Positions 1-9,857 of a stretch of DNA of 64,000 nucleotides are shown here, piece by piece. The stretch's first letter is position 1; the number at the start of each line of letters is the position of its first letter. The notes beneath the pieces are model-generated. The model had not been told where the DNA came from, searched no databases, and saw nothing but the letters and a program-made list of their open reading frames with translations. The translations under genes and the position numbers were made by a program. This DNA comes from Silvimonas amylolytica (lineage in GTDB: Bacteria; Pseudomonadota; Gammaproteobacteria; Burkholderiales; Chitinibacteraceae). The stretch lies in NCBI RefSeq assembly GCF_014645555.1, contig NZ_BMLY01000005.1, positions 240,253-304,252 of the forward strand, written 5' to 3'.

Positions 1-245
1 CGGAACTGATTTTCAAGGGCGAAGTCCACGAGATCAAAGAAATCATGAAAAAGTCGCGTGAATTGGGTATGCAGACTTTTGACCAGTCTTTGTTTGATTT
101 GTATGAAGCGGGTCTGATCAGCTATGAAGACGCGCTGCGTAATGCCGATTCAGTGAACGATTTGCGGTTGCATATCAAGTTGCAGGGCGCAGAAGCCAAA
201 CATAAAGATGTGCTTTCCGGAATCGATCACCTGGATATCGTATAA
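1..245 (+). CDS. pilU: PilU-type pilus retraction ATPase, C-terminal fragment
   Basis: The gene is cut by the left edge; about 80 C-terminal residues are read in frame from base 3 to the TAA at 243-245. The residues around GMQTFDQSLFDLYEAG and EDALRNADSVNDLRL are the characteristic C-terminal tail of PilU, the PilT paralogue of type IV pili. In this family the hexameric ATPase sits on the inner face of the cytoplasmic membrane and assists PilT in pilus retraction. The Walker motifs lie outside the window, so the PilU rather than PilT call rests on the tail alone. A FimV-like protein follows 41 bases downstream on the same strand. Confidence 0.85.
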   Translation, partial: ELIFKGEVHEIKEIMKKSRELGMQTFDQSLFDLYEAGLISYEDALRNADSVNDLRLHIKLQGAEAKHKDVLSGIDHLDIV

Positions 246-286
246 CATATGCCACTTGTTGACTGAAATCGACCGCTGATCTACGG

Positions 287-2566
287 ATGAAGAAACGCCC
301 AGCTCACTCTTTGCATCTTCTTTCGCTGCTTGCTGTGGGGATGACCTTCAGCGCAGCGCCCGCGTTCTCTGCCGCGTTGGGGCCTATCCAGGTGCGTTCT
401 GCCTTGGGCGAACGGCTGGACGCGGTCATTCAGGTCAACACGGCGACCAGTGAAGAACTGACCAGCAGTTGCTTCAAAGTCGGTACGCCCCAGCAGGACG
501 AAGAAGGTGTTGTCTTGCGTGGTGTGCAAATGACGTGGGAGCCGCAGGGCGGTGGCGCCGGTCGTTTGCATTTGCGCACGACAGACCCTGTTACAGAACC
601 CGTTGTCCGGTTGCCGCTGCAAGTAAAGTGCAGCAATGACGATACGCGGGATTTCCAGCGCGACTACACGCTACTGCTTGATCCGCGTGATTACCGTGGC
701 GCGGTCGCCAGCCCGGATCTGCCCTCGGCAACCGCTGCAAATGCACTGCCTGGCAATACCACGCGTTCCGGCAAACGCAAGTTGCCTGCACTGGGGAGCA
801 CATGGACTGTCCGGGCCGGCGATAACGTGGATACGATCGCCAGCAGTTATTACCCGCGCAGTGACGCAAGCCGCAAACAGTTCATCGCAGATCTGTACGC
901 GCAAAATCCGGATCTGCCGCAGGGTTATCGGGTGCCGTTGCCGGTCGATACCCAACTGACACTGCCGCCCAAAGTGACCATGGCTGCGCCGGCTGGCGAA
1001 GCCGCACCGCCCCGTCCGCCCAAAACCACCCGCAAAGCTGCGCCGAACGAAGGCCGTTCTGTGCTGCGGCTGGATGACTCTCCGCCAGAAACCCCGTCTC
1101 CTTCAACGGCGTCTGCGCCCGCTGTCGCTGCGATCGCCAATCAGGCCGCCAGCGAAGATCAACAATTGGCGCTACTCAAAACCCAGATCGCGCAGTTGCA
1201 GCAAGAACTGGCGCAACTGAAGTTGCAGGCCCAGCAGCAACTGGCCACGCCAGGTGCTGCCCCGGCGACGGCTGTTACCTCGACGAATACCGCACCGGCA
1301 GTGCCGGCAACGGCGGTCCATCCGCATGCACCGGTCCATGCTGTCGCACCGCCAGAGCCTGAAAAGAGTGGCAGCATTCTGGATTGGCTCCTGTTCCCGT
1401 TGATTGTGCTGGTTGTTGCGCTGGCGCTGATCTGGTCGTATTGGCGCTGGAAAGTGCGTCAGCGTGCGGCACAAGCTGCGGAAGAAGACTACGCACTGCA
1501 GTTTGCCGATGGATTCGAGGCAGATGAGCACAGCGATACCTCGCCGACTGCTGGTGTGGCCGCGCGTGGCAGTGCTGCGCCTGTACCCGTAGTGCGACCA
1601 GAACCATCGCGTGAGTTGGCGACCAACATCAACCAGATCGCCAATGAGTGGCAGAACTCCACCATGGACGTGGTGCAGCCGGGCAATGTTTCTGAAGAGG
1701 CCCAGTTGTTGCTGGATCACGGCTTGTTGCAACAGGCCATCAACCTGCTGACGCAGGAGATTGAACAGCATCCGGCCCTGGCAGCGTTGTGGCTCAAGTT
1801 ATTGTCCATTTATAGCCAGCATCACATGAAGGCCGATTTCCTGACCTGCGCCATGCAGTTCCATGAGCAATTCACTGATGAATCGCTATGGCGCCAGGTG
1901 CAAGTGATGGGGGCGGATGTTGATCCTGAGAATCCGCTTTATCAGCTCAGTGAAGAAGAGGCGGCGAGCCTGCCGGATTACCGCAAAGAATCTGCGCTTA
2001 AACACAGTATTGGCGGGACGTTGCCCGATGAACATCTGGCTACCCCGTCCGCCCAGGGCGATGCCGAGTTTGCTTCATTGATGCGTGAACAAGCCGGGCT
2101 GGAGCCGACGGACTCGGAATGGACCTTGTCTGAAGAGCATGAAGCGCTGCCGCGTAACGCGCTGGCGGGGCATGTGCCTTTTGATACCCGCCTGCCGGAA
2201 CCGTTGCCAGCACACGCAGAAAGCGAAGTGCCACACGATGCGCTTTTCGGCAACGAACTTGAGTTTGACCTGGATGCATTGCCACCGCTGGAGGCCCCGG
2301 TCTTGCGGCCTTCCGCACCCGTGCCAGCACCTGTAGAGGTCGTCGAGGCATCGGCGCCAGCAGCGTCCGCCGCGCCCCAGCCGGCGCCATCAGAATTCCG
2401 CACGGATGATCCGCATATGCAGAAGATTGCATTCATGCTGGAGCACGGTCAGGAAGGCGAGGCTTTGCGCGCGCTGGAAGAAATGCTGTATTCCGGCTCA
2501 GGGGTTCAGCGGCAACTGGCCTTGAAGTGGCTGGGTAAGTTGCAGCCGCGTGCTTTCGACAAATAA
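287..2566 (+). CDS. fimV: FimV/HubP-like polar landmark protein
   Basis: A 759-residue membrane protein of the FimV/TspA family, which organises the cell pole and helps assemble the type IV pilus secretin. Visible parts in order: a signal peptide (about residues 1-29, ending SAAPAFSAA), the FimV N-terminal domain (SALGERLDAVIQV), a LysM-like peptidoglycan-binding domain near 170-230 (WTVRAGDNVDTIASSYYP), a Pro/Ala-rich linker, a Gln/Leu coiled coil near 288-322, one membrane segment near 365-387, an acidic cytoplasmic region with a TPR-like part, and a C-terminal FimV helix pair (MQKIAFMLEHGQEGEALRALEEML). It lies just after pilU, which fits a pilus or polar role. No strong ribosome binding site precedes the ATG, so the start is less certain than the identity. 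Confidence 0.85.
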   Translation: MKKRPAHSLHLLSLLAVGMTFSAAPAFSAALGPIQVRSALGERLDAVIQVNTATSEELTSSCFKVGTPQQDEEGVVLRGVQMTWEPQGGGAGRLHLRTTDPVTEPVVRLPLQVKCSNDDTRDFQRDYTLLLDPRDYRGAVASPDLPSATAANALPGNTTRSGKRKLPALGSTWTVRAGDNVDTIASSYYPRSDASRKQFIADLYAQNPDLPQGYRVPLPVDTQLTLPPKVTMAAPAGEAAPPRPPKTTRKAAPNEGRSVLRLDDSPPETPSPSTASAPAVAAIANQAASEDQQLALLKTQIAQLQQELAQLKLQAQQQLATPGAAPATAVTSTNTAPAVPATAVHPHAPVHAVAPPEPEKSGSILDWLLFPLIVLVVALALIWSYWRWKVRQRAAQAAEEDYALQFADGFEADEHSDTSPTAGVAARGSAAPVPVVRPEPSRELATNINQIANEWQNSTMDVVQPGNVSEEAQLLLDHGLLQQAINLLTQEIEQHPALAALWLKLLSIYSQHHMKADFLTCAMQFHEQFTDESLWRQVQVMGADVDPENPLYQLSEEEAASLPDYRKESALKHSIGGTLPDEHLATPSAQGDAEFASLMREQAGLEPTDSEWTLSEEHEALPRNALAGHVPFDTRLPEPLPAHAESEVPHDALFGNELEFDLDALPPLEAPVLRPSAPVPAPVEVVEASAPAASAAPQPAPSEFRTDDPHMQKIAFMLEHGQEGEALRALEEMLYSGSGVQRQLALKWLGKLQPRAFDK

Positions 2567-2579
2567 GGCAGTCACGCCC

Positions 2580-3551
2580 TCAATCGTGCTTGAGGATGGC
2601 CGGGGCTGCCGGTGCGGCCCCCGGCACAATCGCCCCCGCCAGCTGTTCAGTGCATTGCGGCGTCAGTAGTGATTCCCCCAGAAAATCCAGGAAATGGCGC
2701 ACGGCCGGTACCAGCCCGCGGCGAGACGGAAATACGGCGTGTGCGTAGCCCAGCGCTGAGCGCCAGTCTGGCAAAACCTGCACCAGCCTGCCGCTAGCCA
2801 GCTCCTCTCGGACCAGATACTCCGGCAGGATCACCGCGCCAATACCCGCTTCGGCCGCAAACATCAGTGTTGGCATGTCGTCTGCCACGTAGCGCGGATA
2901 GTGCGGGACGACGCGTTCCTCGCCATGTGGTCCCACCAGCGACCAACTGGCGCGACCATCGACTGCCGTCATGGCCAGCGTATCGAGCCAGCCCAGCTCA
3001 TCAGGGTGTGTTGGTTCGCCCTGCCGGGTCAGTTGTGCCGGGCTGGCGACCAGCACTGAATGGGCAATCCCCAGCTGTTTGACCACCAATGATGCTGAGT
3101 CTTGCAGGGTAGGGCGCACGCGTAATGCGACATCAATGCCTTCTTCCAGCAGATCAATGGGGCGATTGGTGACGATCATGTTGATCTTCACCTGTGGATG
3201 TTGCTGCATGAAAAACGGAATGATCTTGCCTACGACAGTTTGTGCCAGCGTCACCGGACAACTGACGCGGATCGTCCCGCGCGGGGTGGATTGCACGTGT
3301 TCAACCGCTTCGCTGGCGGCTCTGGCTTCATCGCGGATGGCCAGGCAATGGCGGTAGTAGAGTTCACCTACTTCGGTCAGTGCCAGCTTGCGCGTGGTTC
3401 GCTGCAAGAGCCGTACACCCAGCCGTGTTTCCAGTTCAGCCACCCGGCGTGAGAGGCGAGACTTCGGGATGCCCAGCACCCGACTGGCGCTGGAGAACCC
3501 ACCCGCCTCGACGACCTCGGCAAAGAAATACATGTCATTCAGATCGTGCAT
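2580..3551 (-). CDS. LysR-family transcriptional regulator
   Basis: A 323-residue LysR-type regulator. The winged helix-turn-helix occupies about residues 18-66 ([20 protein letters not shown]), followed by the substrate-binding domain ([20 protein letters not shown] onward). It is divergent from the azoreductase gene at 3704, with about 150 bases between them. In Proteobacteria that arrangement commonly means the regulator controls the neighbouring flavoprotein and itself, probably in response to quinones or electrophiles; this is inferred from layout. The gene ends 13 bases from the fimV stop in a convergent arrangement, with no clear hairpin between. The effector cannot be told from sequence. 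Confidence 0.85.
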   Translation of the reverse strand: MHDLNDMYFFAEVVEAGGFSSASRVLGIPKSRLSRRVAELETRLGVRLLQRTTRKLALTEVGELYYRHCLAIRDEARAASEAVEHVQSTPRGTIRVSCPVTLAQTVVGKIIPFFMQQHPQVKINMIVTNRPIDLLEEGIDVALRVRPTLQDSASLVVKQLGIAHSVLVASPAQLTRQGEPTHPDELGWLDTLAMTAVDGRASWSLVGPHGEERVVPHYPRYVADDMPTLMFAAEAGIGAVILPEYLVREELASGRLVQVLPDWRSALGYAHAVFPSRRGLVPAVRHFLDFLGESLLTPQCTEQLAGAIVPGAAPAAPAILKHD

Positions 3552-3703
3552 GGCATCAGACTCGTTCTCATTGTTCCATTTTCAGGACAATCTATCGCAT
3601 TTTTGCAGACTTATCACCTATCCGGCTCATCGGTAGAGTAGCACCCATGTTGCAAGGCCAGCCGGGTCCACCGGCAATCTACAGATCAACAGGAGATACA
3701 AAC

Positions 3704-4315
3704 ATGAAACTGCTGCATATCGATTCGAGCGTTCTGGGTGACAACTCTGTGTCGCGCAAGCTGACCGCCAATATCACCAAGGCCTACCAGGCCGCTAACC
3801 CGACTGCCCAGGTTGAATATCTGGATCTGGCTGTGTCCGAGCCGAGCCATCTGTCTGGTGAAGCCCTGGGCCACCGTTTTGTGCCGGCCGACTCGCACAC
3901 CGAAGTGCAAAAGCGTGAAGCTGCTTACGGTGAAGCGCTGTTGAGCCAGTTCCTGGCGGCAGATGTGATCGTGGTGGGCGCCCCGATGTACAACTTCTCC
4001 ATCCCGAGCCAGTTGAAGTCCTGGATCGACCGTATCGCCGTTGCTGGCCGTACTTTCAAATATACTGAAAATGGCCCGGTTGGCCTGGCAACGGGCAAGA
4101 CCGTCGTCGTGGCTTCTTCGCGTGGTGGTGTGTATTCCAGCAACGAAGCGTTGCGTGCACTGGATCACCAGGAAGCGTATCTGCGTACGGTGTTTGGCTT
4201 TGTTGGTATCACCGACGTGCGCTTTGTGCGTGCCGAGGGTGTGTCGCAAGGCGACGCGAAGAAGGCTGAGGCCTTTGCCAATGCGGAAAAGGAAATCGCT
4301 GCACTGACCGCCTGA
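3704..4315 (+). CDS. azoR: FMN-dependent NADH-azoreductase
   Basis: A 203-residue flavodoxin-fold enzyme that uses NADH to reduce quinones, and azo dyes in assays, protecting against thiol-reactive quinones. The N-terminus [20 protein letters not shown] holds the FMN phosphate loop, [18 protein letters not shown] near residues 95-112 is the second flavin contact, and SSRGGVYS follows the next strand. The open frame runs upstream to 3380, but the ATG at 3704 is chosen because AGGAG lies 8 bases before it and the protein then matches the family length of about 200. A strong terminator follows at 4338. The divergent LysR gene is its likely regulator. Confidence 0.92.
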   Translation: MKLLHIDSSVLGDNSVSRKLTANITKAYQAANPTAQVEYLDLAVSEPSHLSGEALGHRFVPADSHTEVQKREAAYGEALLSQFLAADVIVVGAPMYNFSIPSQLKSWIDRIAVAGRTFKYTENGPVGLATGKTVVVASSRGGVYSSNEALRALDHQEAYLRTVFGFVGITDVRFVRAEGVSQGDAKKAEAFANAEKEIAALTA

Positions 4316-4337
4316 TCTGTCTGGTGGTTATGCAGGA

Positions 4338-4365
4338 CGCCTGGCCCGTGCCAGGCGTTTTTATT
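4338..4365 (+). terminator. Rho-independent terminator after azoR
   Basis: A perfect 8-bp stem CGCCTGGC/GCCAGGCG with a CCGT loop is followed by TTTTTATT. It ends the azoR transcript 13 bases before the next ATG. Confidence 0.85.
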
Positions 4366-4378
4366 TCTGGAGCATCCA

Positions 4379-4948
4379 ATGAAAACCCCATCCTGCACTG
4401 GTTCGAATGTCTATCTGCGCGAGCACGTGCCCGCCAGCGTGACCGTGCCTGCAGCCATGCGCACACTGCTGGTCTACGTGTTTGAAAACGCGACGACCAT
4501 GCTGAGCTTGCGTGGCCTGGCGGGCGGGGAAGTCCGTTTGCAACCCGGCGAGTTCCTGGTCGCCCCCGTACAACCTGGCGCCCTGGTGTACCTGGCCAGT
4601 GAGTCTGGCCTGGCGCAGCATGCATTGATCCGTTTTGCGCCAGATGCCGCACCGCAAGCGCAACGCTGCAAGTGCGAAATCCCTGTAGACATTGGCCCTG
4701 GTTGGCGGGCGCGCAAGCTCAGTGCAGCACAGGTACCGACCCTGCTGGATGCTTATCTGGAAACCGCGGGAGCCTGGACGCCAGCGAGTACAGCTGCGTT
4801 TTGTGATCAGCAAGAGGCCACGGTCAAGGTCTTGCGTGGGGAGGTCAGTAGCGGCGGTTTGCGTCTGGGTGAGGGTGAAGCGGGGGTGGTACGGCTGGAT
4901 ACACCACTGCTGGCCAGCATGCGCAGCCATGTGCTGGTTCAGGCCTGA
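4379..4948 (+). CDS. Conserved-looking protein of unknown function
   Basis: A 189-residue soluble protein with no signal peptide or membrane segment. I do not recognise the family. The sequence is rich in Gly, Ala and short beta-forming stretches (LRGLAGGEVRLQPGEFLVAP, PVQPGALVYLAS), which resembles a double-stranded beta-helix (cupin-like) sensor fold; that is a guess from pattern only. The start has a weak GGAG about 7 bases upstream, just past the azoR terminator, so it probably has its own promoter or relies on read-through. No cofactor motif is visible. Downstream, the only hairpin is the one used by the convergent aldolase gene. Confidence 0.6.
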   Translation: MKTPSCTGSNVYLREHVPASVTVPAAMRTLLVYVFENATTMLSLRGLAGGEVRLQPGEFLVAPVQPGALVYLASESGLAQHALIRFAPDAAPQAQRCKCEIPVDIGPGWRARKLSAAQVPTLLDAYLETAGAWTPASTAAFCDQQEATVKVLRGEVSSGGLRLGEGEAGVVRLDTPLLASMRSHVLVQA

Positions 4949-4974
4949 TCCACGTCACGCAGATCGGGTGCCCC

Positions 4975-5001
4975 AAAAAAGAGCCCACCGGCAGGCGGGC
5001 T
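4975..5001 (-). terminator. Terminator after fba
   Basis: Read on the minus strand, AGCCCGCC-TGCC-GGTGGGCT, with one G-T pair, is followed by CTTTTTTGGGG. It lies 50 bases past the aldolase stop. Confidence 0.75.
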
Positions 5002-5051
5002 TAATCGTTGCATGGGACACTGAACACTGCTTATTGCATGGGCCGCGAGAG

Positions 5052-6053
5052 TTAGCGAAACCGGGCAGCCATGCCGGCCGCGCCGAACTCCTGATAGCGT
5101 GCTTCGCAAACTGCCCGCATCGCAGCGATCGCTGGTTTGAGATAAGCGCGCGGATCAAAATCTGCCGGGTTGGTCATCAAATGCTTGCGGATCGCGCCAG
5201 TCATTGCGAGGCGCAGATCGGTATCGATATTGATCTTGCGTACGCCGTATTTGATCGCACGCTGGATCTCCGCGACGGGCACGCCCCAGGTCGGCTTGAT
5301 GTCGCCACCAAACTCCCGCACTTCAGATAGCAATTCCTGGGGCACACTGGATGAACCGTGCATCACCAGGTGCGTATGCGGGATTGCTTCGTGTATGGCT
5401 TTGATGCGCTCAATCGCGAGGACTTCGCCTGTCGGCGGGCGAGTGAACTTGTACGCGCCATGGCTGGTGCCAATGGCAATGGCCAGTGCGTCGACGCCGG
5501 TTGCTTCGACGAACTGACGGGCTTGTTCCGGATCGGTCAGCATCTCATCGTGAGAAAGCTTGCGGTTGGCACCCACACCATCCTCTTCTTCGCCCATGCC
5601 GGTTTCCAGGCTACCCAGGCAACCCAGTTCGCCCTCGACCGAGACGCCTTTCTGGTGCGCCAGTTGTACCACTTCACGCGTGACCGTTACGTTGTAATGG
5701 TAGTCGGCGGGCGTCTTGCCATCTTCTTTGAGCGAGCCATCCATCATCACACTGGAGAACCCCAGATTGACTGCGCTCATGCATACGGCAAGGCTGGTGC
5801 CGTGATCTTGATGCATGACCACGGGTAACTTGGGGTAACTGGCCACGGCGGCTTCGATCAGATGTTTGACGAACATCTCACCGGCGTATTTGCGGGCACC
5901 GGAACTGGCCTGCAGAATGACCGGGCTTTGCGTGGCGTCTGCGGCCTGCAAAATGGCGTGGATCTGCTCCAGATTATTTACGTTAAATGCGGGTACGCCA
6001 TACTGATGTTCTGCGGCGTGGTCCAGCACTGTGCGAAGCGATACGAGCGGCAT
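5052..6053 (-). CDS. fba: Class II fructose-bisphosphate aldolase
   Basis: A 333-residue zinc-dependent aldolase that reversibly splits fructose 1,6-bisphosphate into dihydroxyacetone phosphate and glyceraldehyde 3-phosphate in glycolysis and gluconeogenesis. The catalytic Asp and zinc-binding His appear in [10 protein letters not shown], and further metal and phosphate contacts in [36 protein letters not shown] and [14 protein letters not shown]. The sequence type is the Calvin-cycle-like (CbbA) subgroup common in Betaproteobacteria, about 15-20 residues shorter than most members. It is a separate unit from pgk, lying about 1.2 kb away on the same strand. Confidence 0.95.
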   Translation of the reverse strand: MPLVSLRTVLDHAAEHQYGVPAFNVNNLEQIHAILQAADATQSPVILQASSGARKYAGEMFVKHLIEAAVASYPKLPVVMHQDHGTSLAVCMSAVNLGFSSVMMDGSLKEDGKTPADYHYNVTVTREVVQLAHQKGVSVEGELGCLGSLETGMGEEEDGVGANRKLSHDEMLTDPEQARQFVEATGVDALAIAIGTSHGAYKFTRPPTGEVLAIERIKAIHEAIPHTHLVMHGSSSVPQELLSEVREFGGDIKPTWGVPVAEIQRAIKYGVRKINIDTDLRLAMTGAIRKHLMTNPADFDPRAYLKPAIAAMRAVCEARYQEFGAAGMAARFR

Positions 6054-6156
6054 AGCGGTTCTCCATCCGTTTTTTGGTGCGTTGCATCACAATCTAGACC
6101 CTCAAACGCGGCATGCCCAATCGGGACATTCGCCATTCGGGAAAGCCCTGAAACCA

Positions 6157-6726
6157 ATGGTCAGCCTGAAACAACCCAATGAAAGCCTGGAAGCGCGTTT
6201 GCGCGGTATGGTGCATGCAGATGCAGAGTTGCTGGCACTGCTGGCTTGCGTACGCAATCTTGGCCTGAACGACTGGTGCATCGCAGCGGGCGCAGTCCGT
6301 AACCGGGTCTGGCAACGCCTGCATGGGCAGACCAGCTTGTTGCCAGCAAGTGATGTGGATGTGTGTTATTTCGACGCGTCGATGGCGCCAGACCATGCGC
6401 GAGCGGTGCATAACGCCCTTGCTGCGGCCATGCCCCAGGTGCGCTGGGACGTGGTCAACCAGGCCTGGAGCCATCATTTCAATGGATTAAGCGCGGTGCA
6501 CTCCCTGCAGCAGGGCTTGGCCAGTTGGCCCGAAACGGCCACCGCTGTTGGCGTCTGGCAAGATGATGCCGGGGAAGTCCGGATTGTGGCGCCGCTGGGG
6601 CTGGAGGACTTGTTTGGCCTGCGATTGCGTCGCAACCCGGCGTTTGCAGATGAGTCGGTATTTCGCCAGCGCGTGGCGCACAAACAATGGCAGCGGCACT
6701 GGCCGCTGCTTGTTTTGCTTGCTTGA
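6157..6726 (+). CDS. Nucleotidyltransferase-like protein (DUF925 type)
   Basis: A 189-residue protein of the nucleotidyltransferase-like family once listed as DUF925. The signature is an early Gly-Ala-Val-Arg-Asn loop (CIAAGAVRNRVWQRLHG) followed by an Asp pair (ASDVDVCYFD), the metal-coordinating arrangement of polymerase-beta-like transferases. The C-terminus (GLEDLFGLRLRRNPAF, FRQRVAHKQWQRHWP) is also typical. The substrate of this family is not known to me. The open frame extends upstream to 6031, but the ATG at 6157 begins just before the conserved part; the region before it reads as non-coding. Convergent with the next gene, 5 bases apart. Confidence 0.75.
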   Translation: MVSLKQPNESLEARLRGMVHADAELLALLACVRNLGLNDWCIAAGAVRNRVWQRLHGQTSLLPASDVDVCYFDASMAPDHARAVHNALAAAMPQVRWDVVNQAWSHHFNGLSAVHSLQQGLASWPETATAVGVWQDDAGEVRIVAPLGLEDLFGLRLRRNPAFADESVFRQRVAHKQWQRHWPLLVLLA

Positions 6727-6731
6727 GCTGA

Positions 6732-7046
6732 TTATTGCTGCGCGCCCTTGGTGCCGTAGCAGCCAGATTTTTGTAGCTCGGCATTCAGGCTCTTGATCTG
6801 GCTCTTGCGGGCACTGCTGATCGTCCCGGTACTGCGGTCAATCGGCTCTTTTTGCAGCTTGTCCCGCTGGGCGCGTAAATCGTTGCAGCGCGCGCTGTTC
6901 GGACCAGACGCTGCAGTGGCAGCAGGCGCAGAACCGATCACGGATTGGGGCAAGGTCAGGTTCAGTGGTTTGGCACTGTCGGCTGCCCAGGCGGAAATAG
7001 CTCCGACGCAGACCATGGCGCAAGCAAGAACACGGACAAACTGCAT
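6732..7046 (-). CDS. Small secreted protein of unknown function
   Basis: A 104-residue protein whose chosen ATG at 7046 has GGAG about 7 bases upstream; a longer open frame exists but lacks such a site. A signal peptide ends near residue 22 (VCVGAISAWAADS). The mature part contains a short charged helix region (CNDLRAQRDKLQKEP, SARKSQIKSLNAELQKSGC) with two Cys that could form one disulfide. No family is recognised; small periplasmic proteins of this kind are common in Neisseriales. It stands alone between convergent and distant neighbours. Confidence 0.65.
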   Translation of the reverse strand: MQFVRVLACAMVCVGAISAWAADSAKPLNLTLPQSVIGSAPAATAASGPNSARCNDLRAQRDKLQKEPIDRSTGTISSARKSQIKSLNAELQKSGCYGTKGAQQ

Positions 7047-7136
7047 TGAGACGCTCCATGACATAAAGAAGAGGTCGCCCGATGCTGGCGACATTTCTTT
7101 ATAGCGCCAGAATGCCTTGTAAGGGTGATGAAATGA

Positions 7137-7166
7137 CAAAAGCCGGGCGTCGGCCCGGCTTTTTGT
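7137..7166 (-). terminator. Terminator after pgk
   Basis: Perfect 8-bp stem AGCCGGGC/GCCCGGCT with a 4-base loop, flanked by A on one side and TTTTTG on the other, so it could work in both directions. It lies 53 bases beyond the pgk stop. Confidence 0.75.
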
Positions 7167-7219
7167 TACCCCGTGATGACGCTAGCCCGGACTTTTGTAT
7201 CTGGTCCGGGCCTTTGAAA

Positions 7220-8395
7220 TCAACCGTTGTAACGGGTTTCCAGAATTTCCACGGCAGGCAGTACCTTGCCTTCCAGGAACTCCAGGAAGGCGCCGCCGCC
7301 GGTGGAGATATAGCTCACTTTGTCGGTGATGCCATATTTGGCGACAGCAGCCAGCGTGTCGCCACCGCCCGCGATCGAGAAGGCGCTCGATTCTGCAATG
7401 GCTTCGGCGATGACTTTGGTGCCGTTGCCAAACTGGTCGAACTCAAACACGCCAACCGGGCCGTTCCAGACAATGGTGCCGGCGTTCTTGAGTACGGCTG
7501 CCAGTGCCTTGGCCGAATCCGGGCCAATATCAAAAATCATGTCGTCAGCTTCAACAGCAGCCAGCGGCTTGACCACTGCGGGTTCGTTGGCATCAAATTT
7601 CTTGCCAATGACCACGTCAGTCGGCAGCGGCACATCGCCACCGCGCGCGCGCAGCTTGCTGATCACAGATTTGGCATTGCCAACCAGGTCTGCCTCGGCC
7701 AGCGATTTACCAACTTGTTTGCCTTCGGCCAGCAAGAAGGTATTGGCGATACCGCCACCAACGACCAGTTGATCCACTTTGTCGGCCAGCGATTCAAGAA
7801 TGGTCAGCTTGGTCGAAACCTTGGAGCCGGCCACAATGGCGACCAGCGGGCGGGCAGGGTGGGCCAGTGCTTTGCCCAGTGCGTCCAGTTCACCCGCCAT
7901 CAAAATACCGGCGCAAGCAGTCGGGGCAAATTTGGCCACAGCGTGGGTCGAGGCTTCGGCGCGGTGCGCGGTACCAAATGCATCGTTCACGAACACATCA
8001 CACAGGGCGGCGTACTTCTTGCCCAGTTCATCGCTGTTCTTTTTCTCGCCCACATTGCAACGTACGTTCTGCAGCAATACGACGTCGCCCGGCTTGACCT
8101 GATAGCCTTCCCAGTTGTCCAGCACATCGATCTTGCGGCCCAGCAACTCGCCCATGCGCGCGGCAACGCCGGCCAGGCTGTCTTCAGGCTTGATCTCGCC
8201 TTCGGTGGGGCGGCCAAGGTGGCTCATCACGATCACGCCGGCGCCAGCTTTAAGGGCGGCTTCAACGGTGGGCAGCGATGCGCGGATACGCGTGTCATCA
8301 CCGATGACGCCATCTTTCACGGGCACGTTAAGGTCAGCACGGATCAGCACTTTCTTGCCGGACAAGTCCAGCTCGGTCATTTTGCGGTACGCCAT
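7220..8395 (-). CDS. pgk: Phosphoglycerate kinase
   Basis: A 391-residue two-domain glycolytic kinase that transfers phosphate between 1,3-bisphosphoglycerate and ADP. The N-terminal substrate site is seen in [16 protein letters not shown] and [13 protein letters not shown], and the nucleotide domain in [33 protein letters not shown] and the C-terminal Gly-rich loop ([15 protein letters not shown]). The ATG at 8395 is chosen because AAGGAA precedes it and the family normally begins a few residues before [10 protein letters not shown]; an in-frame ATG twelve codons upstream has no support. It is transcribed toward fba but separated from it by two unrelated genes. Confidence 0.97.
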   Translation of the reverse strand: MAYRKMTELDLSGKKVLIRADLNVPVKDGVIGDDTRIRASLPTVEAALKAGAGVIVMSHLGRPTEGEIKPEDSLAGVAARMGELLGRKIDVLDNWEGYQVKPGDVVLLQNVRCNVGEKKNSDELGKKYAALCDVFVNDAFGTAHRAEASTHAVAKFAPTACAGILMAGELDALGKALAHPARPLVAIVAGSKVSTKLTILESLADKVDQLVVGGGIANTFLLAEGKQVGKSLAEADLVGNAKSVISKLRARGGDVPLPTDVVIGKKFDANEPAVVKPLAAVEADDMIFDIGPDSAKALAAVLKNAGTIVWNGPVGVFEFDQFGNGTKVIAEAIAESSAFSIAGGGDTLAAVAKYGITDKVSYISTGGGAFLEFLEGKVLPAVEILETRYNG

Positions 8396-8642
8396 GATGC
8401 AGTTCCTTGATGGTTCAGGTTGTTGGTTCAAATTGGATAATTTGTAAAAACCCGGCTTTGCCCGGCTTGCCGAGGCACGGCGGCGAACTACAACGCCTGG
8501 GTAGAATCAGGTTTTTGCATAATGCATTTCTTGTGCGCCCGCCCGGCAACCTGTTTCACGGGCGGATCATGCGGCGGGTTTCCTGTCCTTAAGCCGCTTG
8601 TTTGCATCGTCTCGCAGTCTAACACATCGTTTTATCGCCCTA

Positions 8643-9857
8643 ATGACCCAGGTCTCGTCGCTCTTTCGCAATCGCAATTTTTTACTGCTTTGGTTGTCCA
8701 GCATTTTTGGCAACCTGGCCTTGGCCGTCGCTACGCTGTCTGAAACCTGGTACGTGGTCAAAACCCTGGGCGTCAAAGAGCAGTTGGGCTTTGTGATGAT
8801 TGCGGGCTCTGTGCCACGGATCGTGCTGATGGCGTTTGGCGGGGTACTGGCGGACCGGATGAAGCGCACACGCATCATTCGTTTTTCGCTGACCACGCGG
8901 GTGTTCCTGATGCTGGCGCTCGTCGGGCTTTTGTATTTTGATGCGCTCAATATCGTCACCCTGACCGGGTTTGCGTTTCTGTATGGCGCACTGGATGCAT
9001 TCTTCTGGCCTGCCCGCGATGCACTGCTGCCAAGCGTAGTCCCGGACCTTGATCTGCCCCGTGCCAATTCAATCATGCTGACCACCAACCAGATCGGCCT
9101 TGTTTTTGGGCCTGTGCTGGGCGGTGCGTTGCTGGCTTTGCTGAGCTACGAGTGGGTCTTCGTCTTTACGGCCGTCATGCTGGCAGCGGGCACATTCTGC
9201 GTGGCCCAGGTCAAAGAACCCGCAATGGATTGGCATGCCGCGCGCAAGCACGTGCTCGCAGAACTCAAAGAAGGCGTGCAGTACGCGCTGTCATCGCCGG
9301 TGCTGCGATCGCTCATGATCATTTACGCCATCGCCAACCTTTTGTTTATGGGACCGCTGGCCCTGGGTGTGCCGATTGTGGCGGCAGATAACCTGCACGG
9401 CAATGCGGCGGTGTTGTCTTATCTGCAAAGTGCCTTTGCTGCGGGCATGGTCACTGGCGGCTTCCTGTTGACGATTTTCCCGCCGCGCAAAAAACGATTA
9501 CTGATGATTGCGCTGGTGATCGTGGCTGAAGGGGTGCTGCTGGGCAGTTTGTCGCATGTATCGTGGCTGTGGCTGGCGGTCGGCGTGCAGTTCTTCACGG
9601 GCCTGGGCGTGGTCAGCAACAACGTGCCAATGATGTCGTTGATTCAACAGTATGCCGATCGCAGCAAGATTGGCCGCGTCATGAGCCTGAACACCATGGC
9701 CTCGATGGGGCTGTCGCCACTGAGTTACGCCATGGTCACGGGCTTGCTGTCTTTGCACATCGGGATTGGTGTGATCATGCCGGTGTTCTGCCTGACCATG
9801 AGCGCGGCCATGCTGCTGTTGATCTGGACGATGCCGGCAATCCGTCAGATCGATTGA
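8643..9857 (+). CDS. MFS transporter, multidrug-efflux-like
   Basis: A 404-residue major facilitator with about 12 hydrophobic segments. It starts at SLFRNRNFLLLWLSSIFGN, typical of the MFS_3/enterobactin-exporter-like and macrolide-efflux subfamily, and contains the cytoplasmic loop GGVLADRMKRTRIIRFSL (the motif A region between helices 2 and 3). The substrate cannot be predicted. The ATG at 8643 is chosen because homologous proteins start just before the first helix; an in-frame TTG lies 15 codons upstream and no good ribosome binding site is visible for either. The end overlaps the convergent acetyltransferase gene by 13 bases. Confidence 0.85.
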   Translation: MTQVSSLFRNRNFLLLWLSSIFGNLALAVATLSETWYVVKTLGVKEQLGFVMIAGSVPRIVLMAFGGVLADRMKRTRIIRFSLTTRVFLMLALVGLLYFDALNIVTLTGFAFLYGALDAFFWPARDALLPSVVPDLDLPRANSIMLTTNQIGLVFGPVLGGALLALLSYEWVFVFTAVMLAAGTFCVAQVKEPAMDWHAARKHVLAELKEGVQYALSSPVLRSLMIIYAIANLLFMGPLALGVPIVAADNLHGNAAVLSYLQSAFAAGMVTGGFLLTIFPPRKKRLLMIALVIVAEGVLLGSLSHVSWLWLAVGVQFFTGLGVVSNNVPMMSLIQQYADRSKIGRVMSLNTMASMGLSPLSYAMVTGLLSLHIGIGVIMPVFCLTMSAAMLLLIWTMPAIRQID

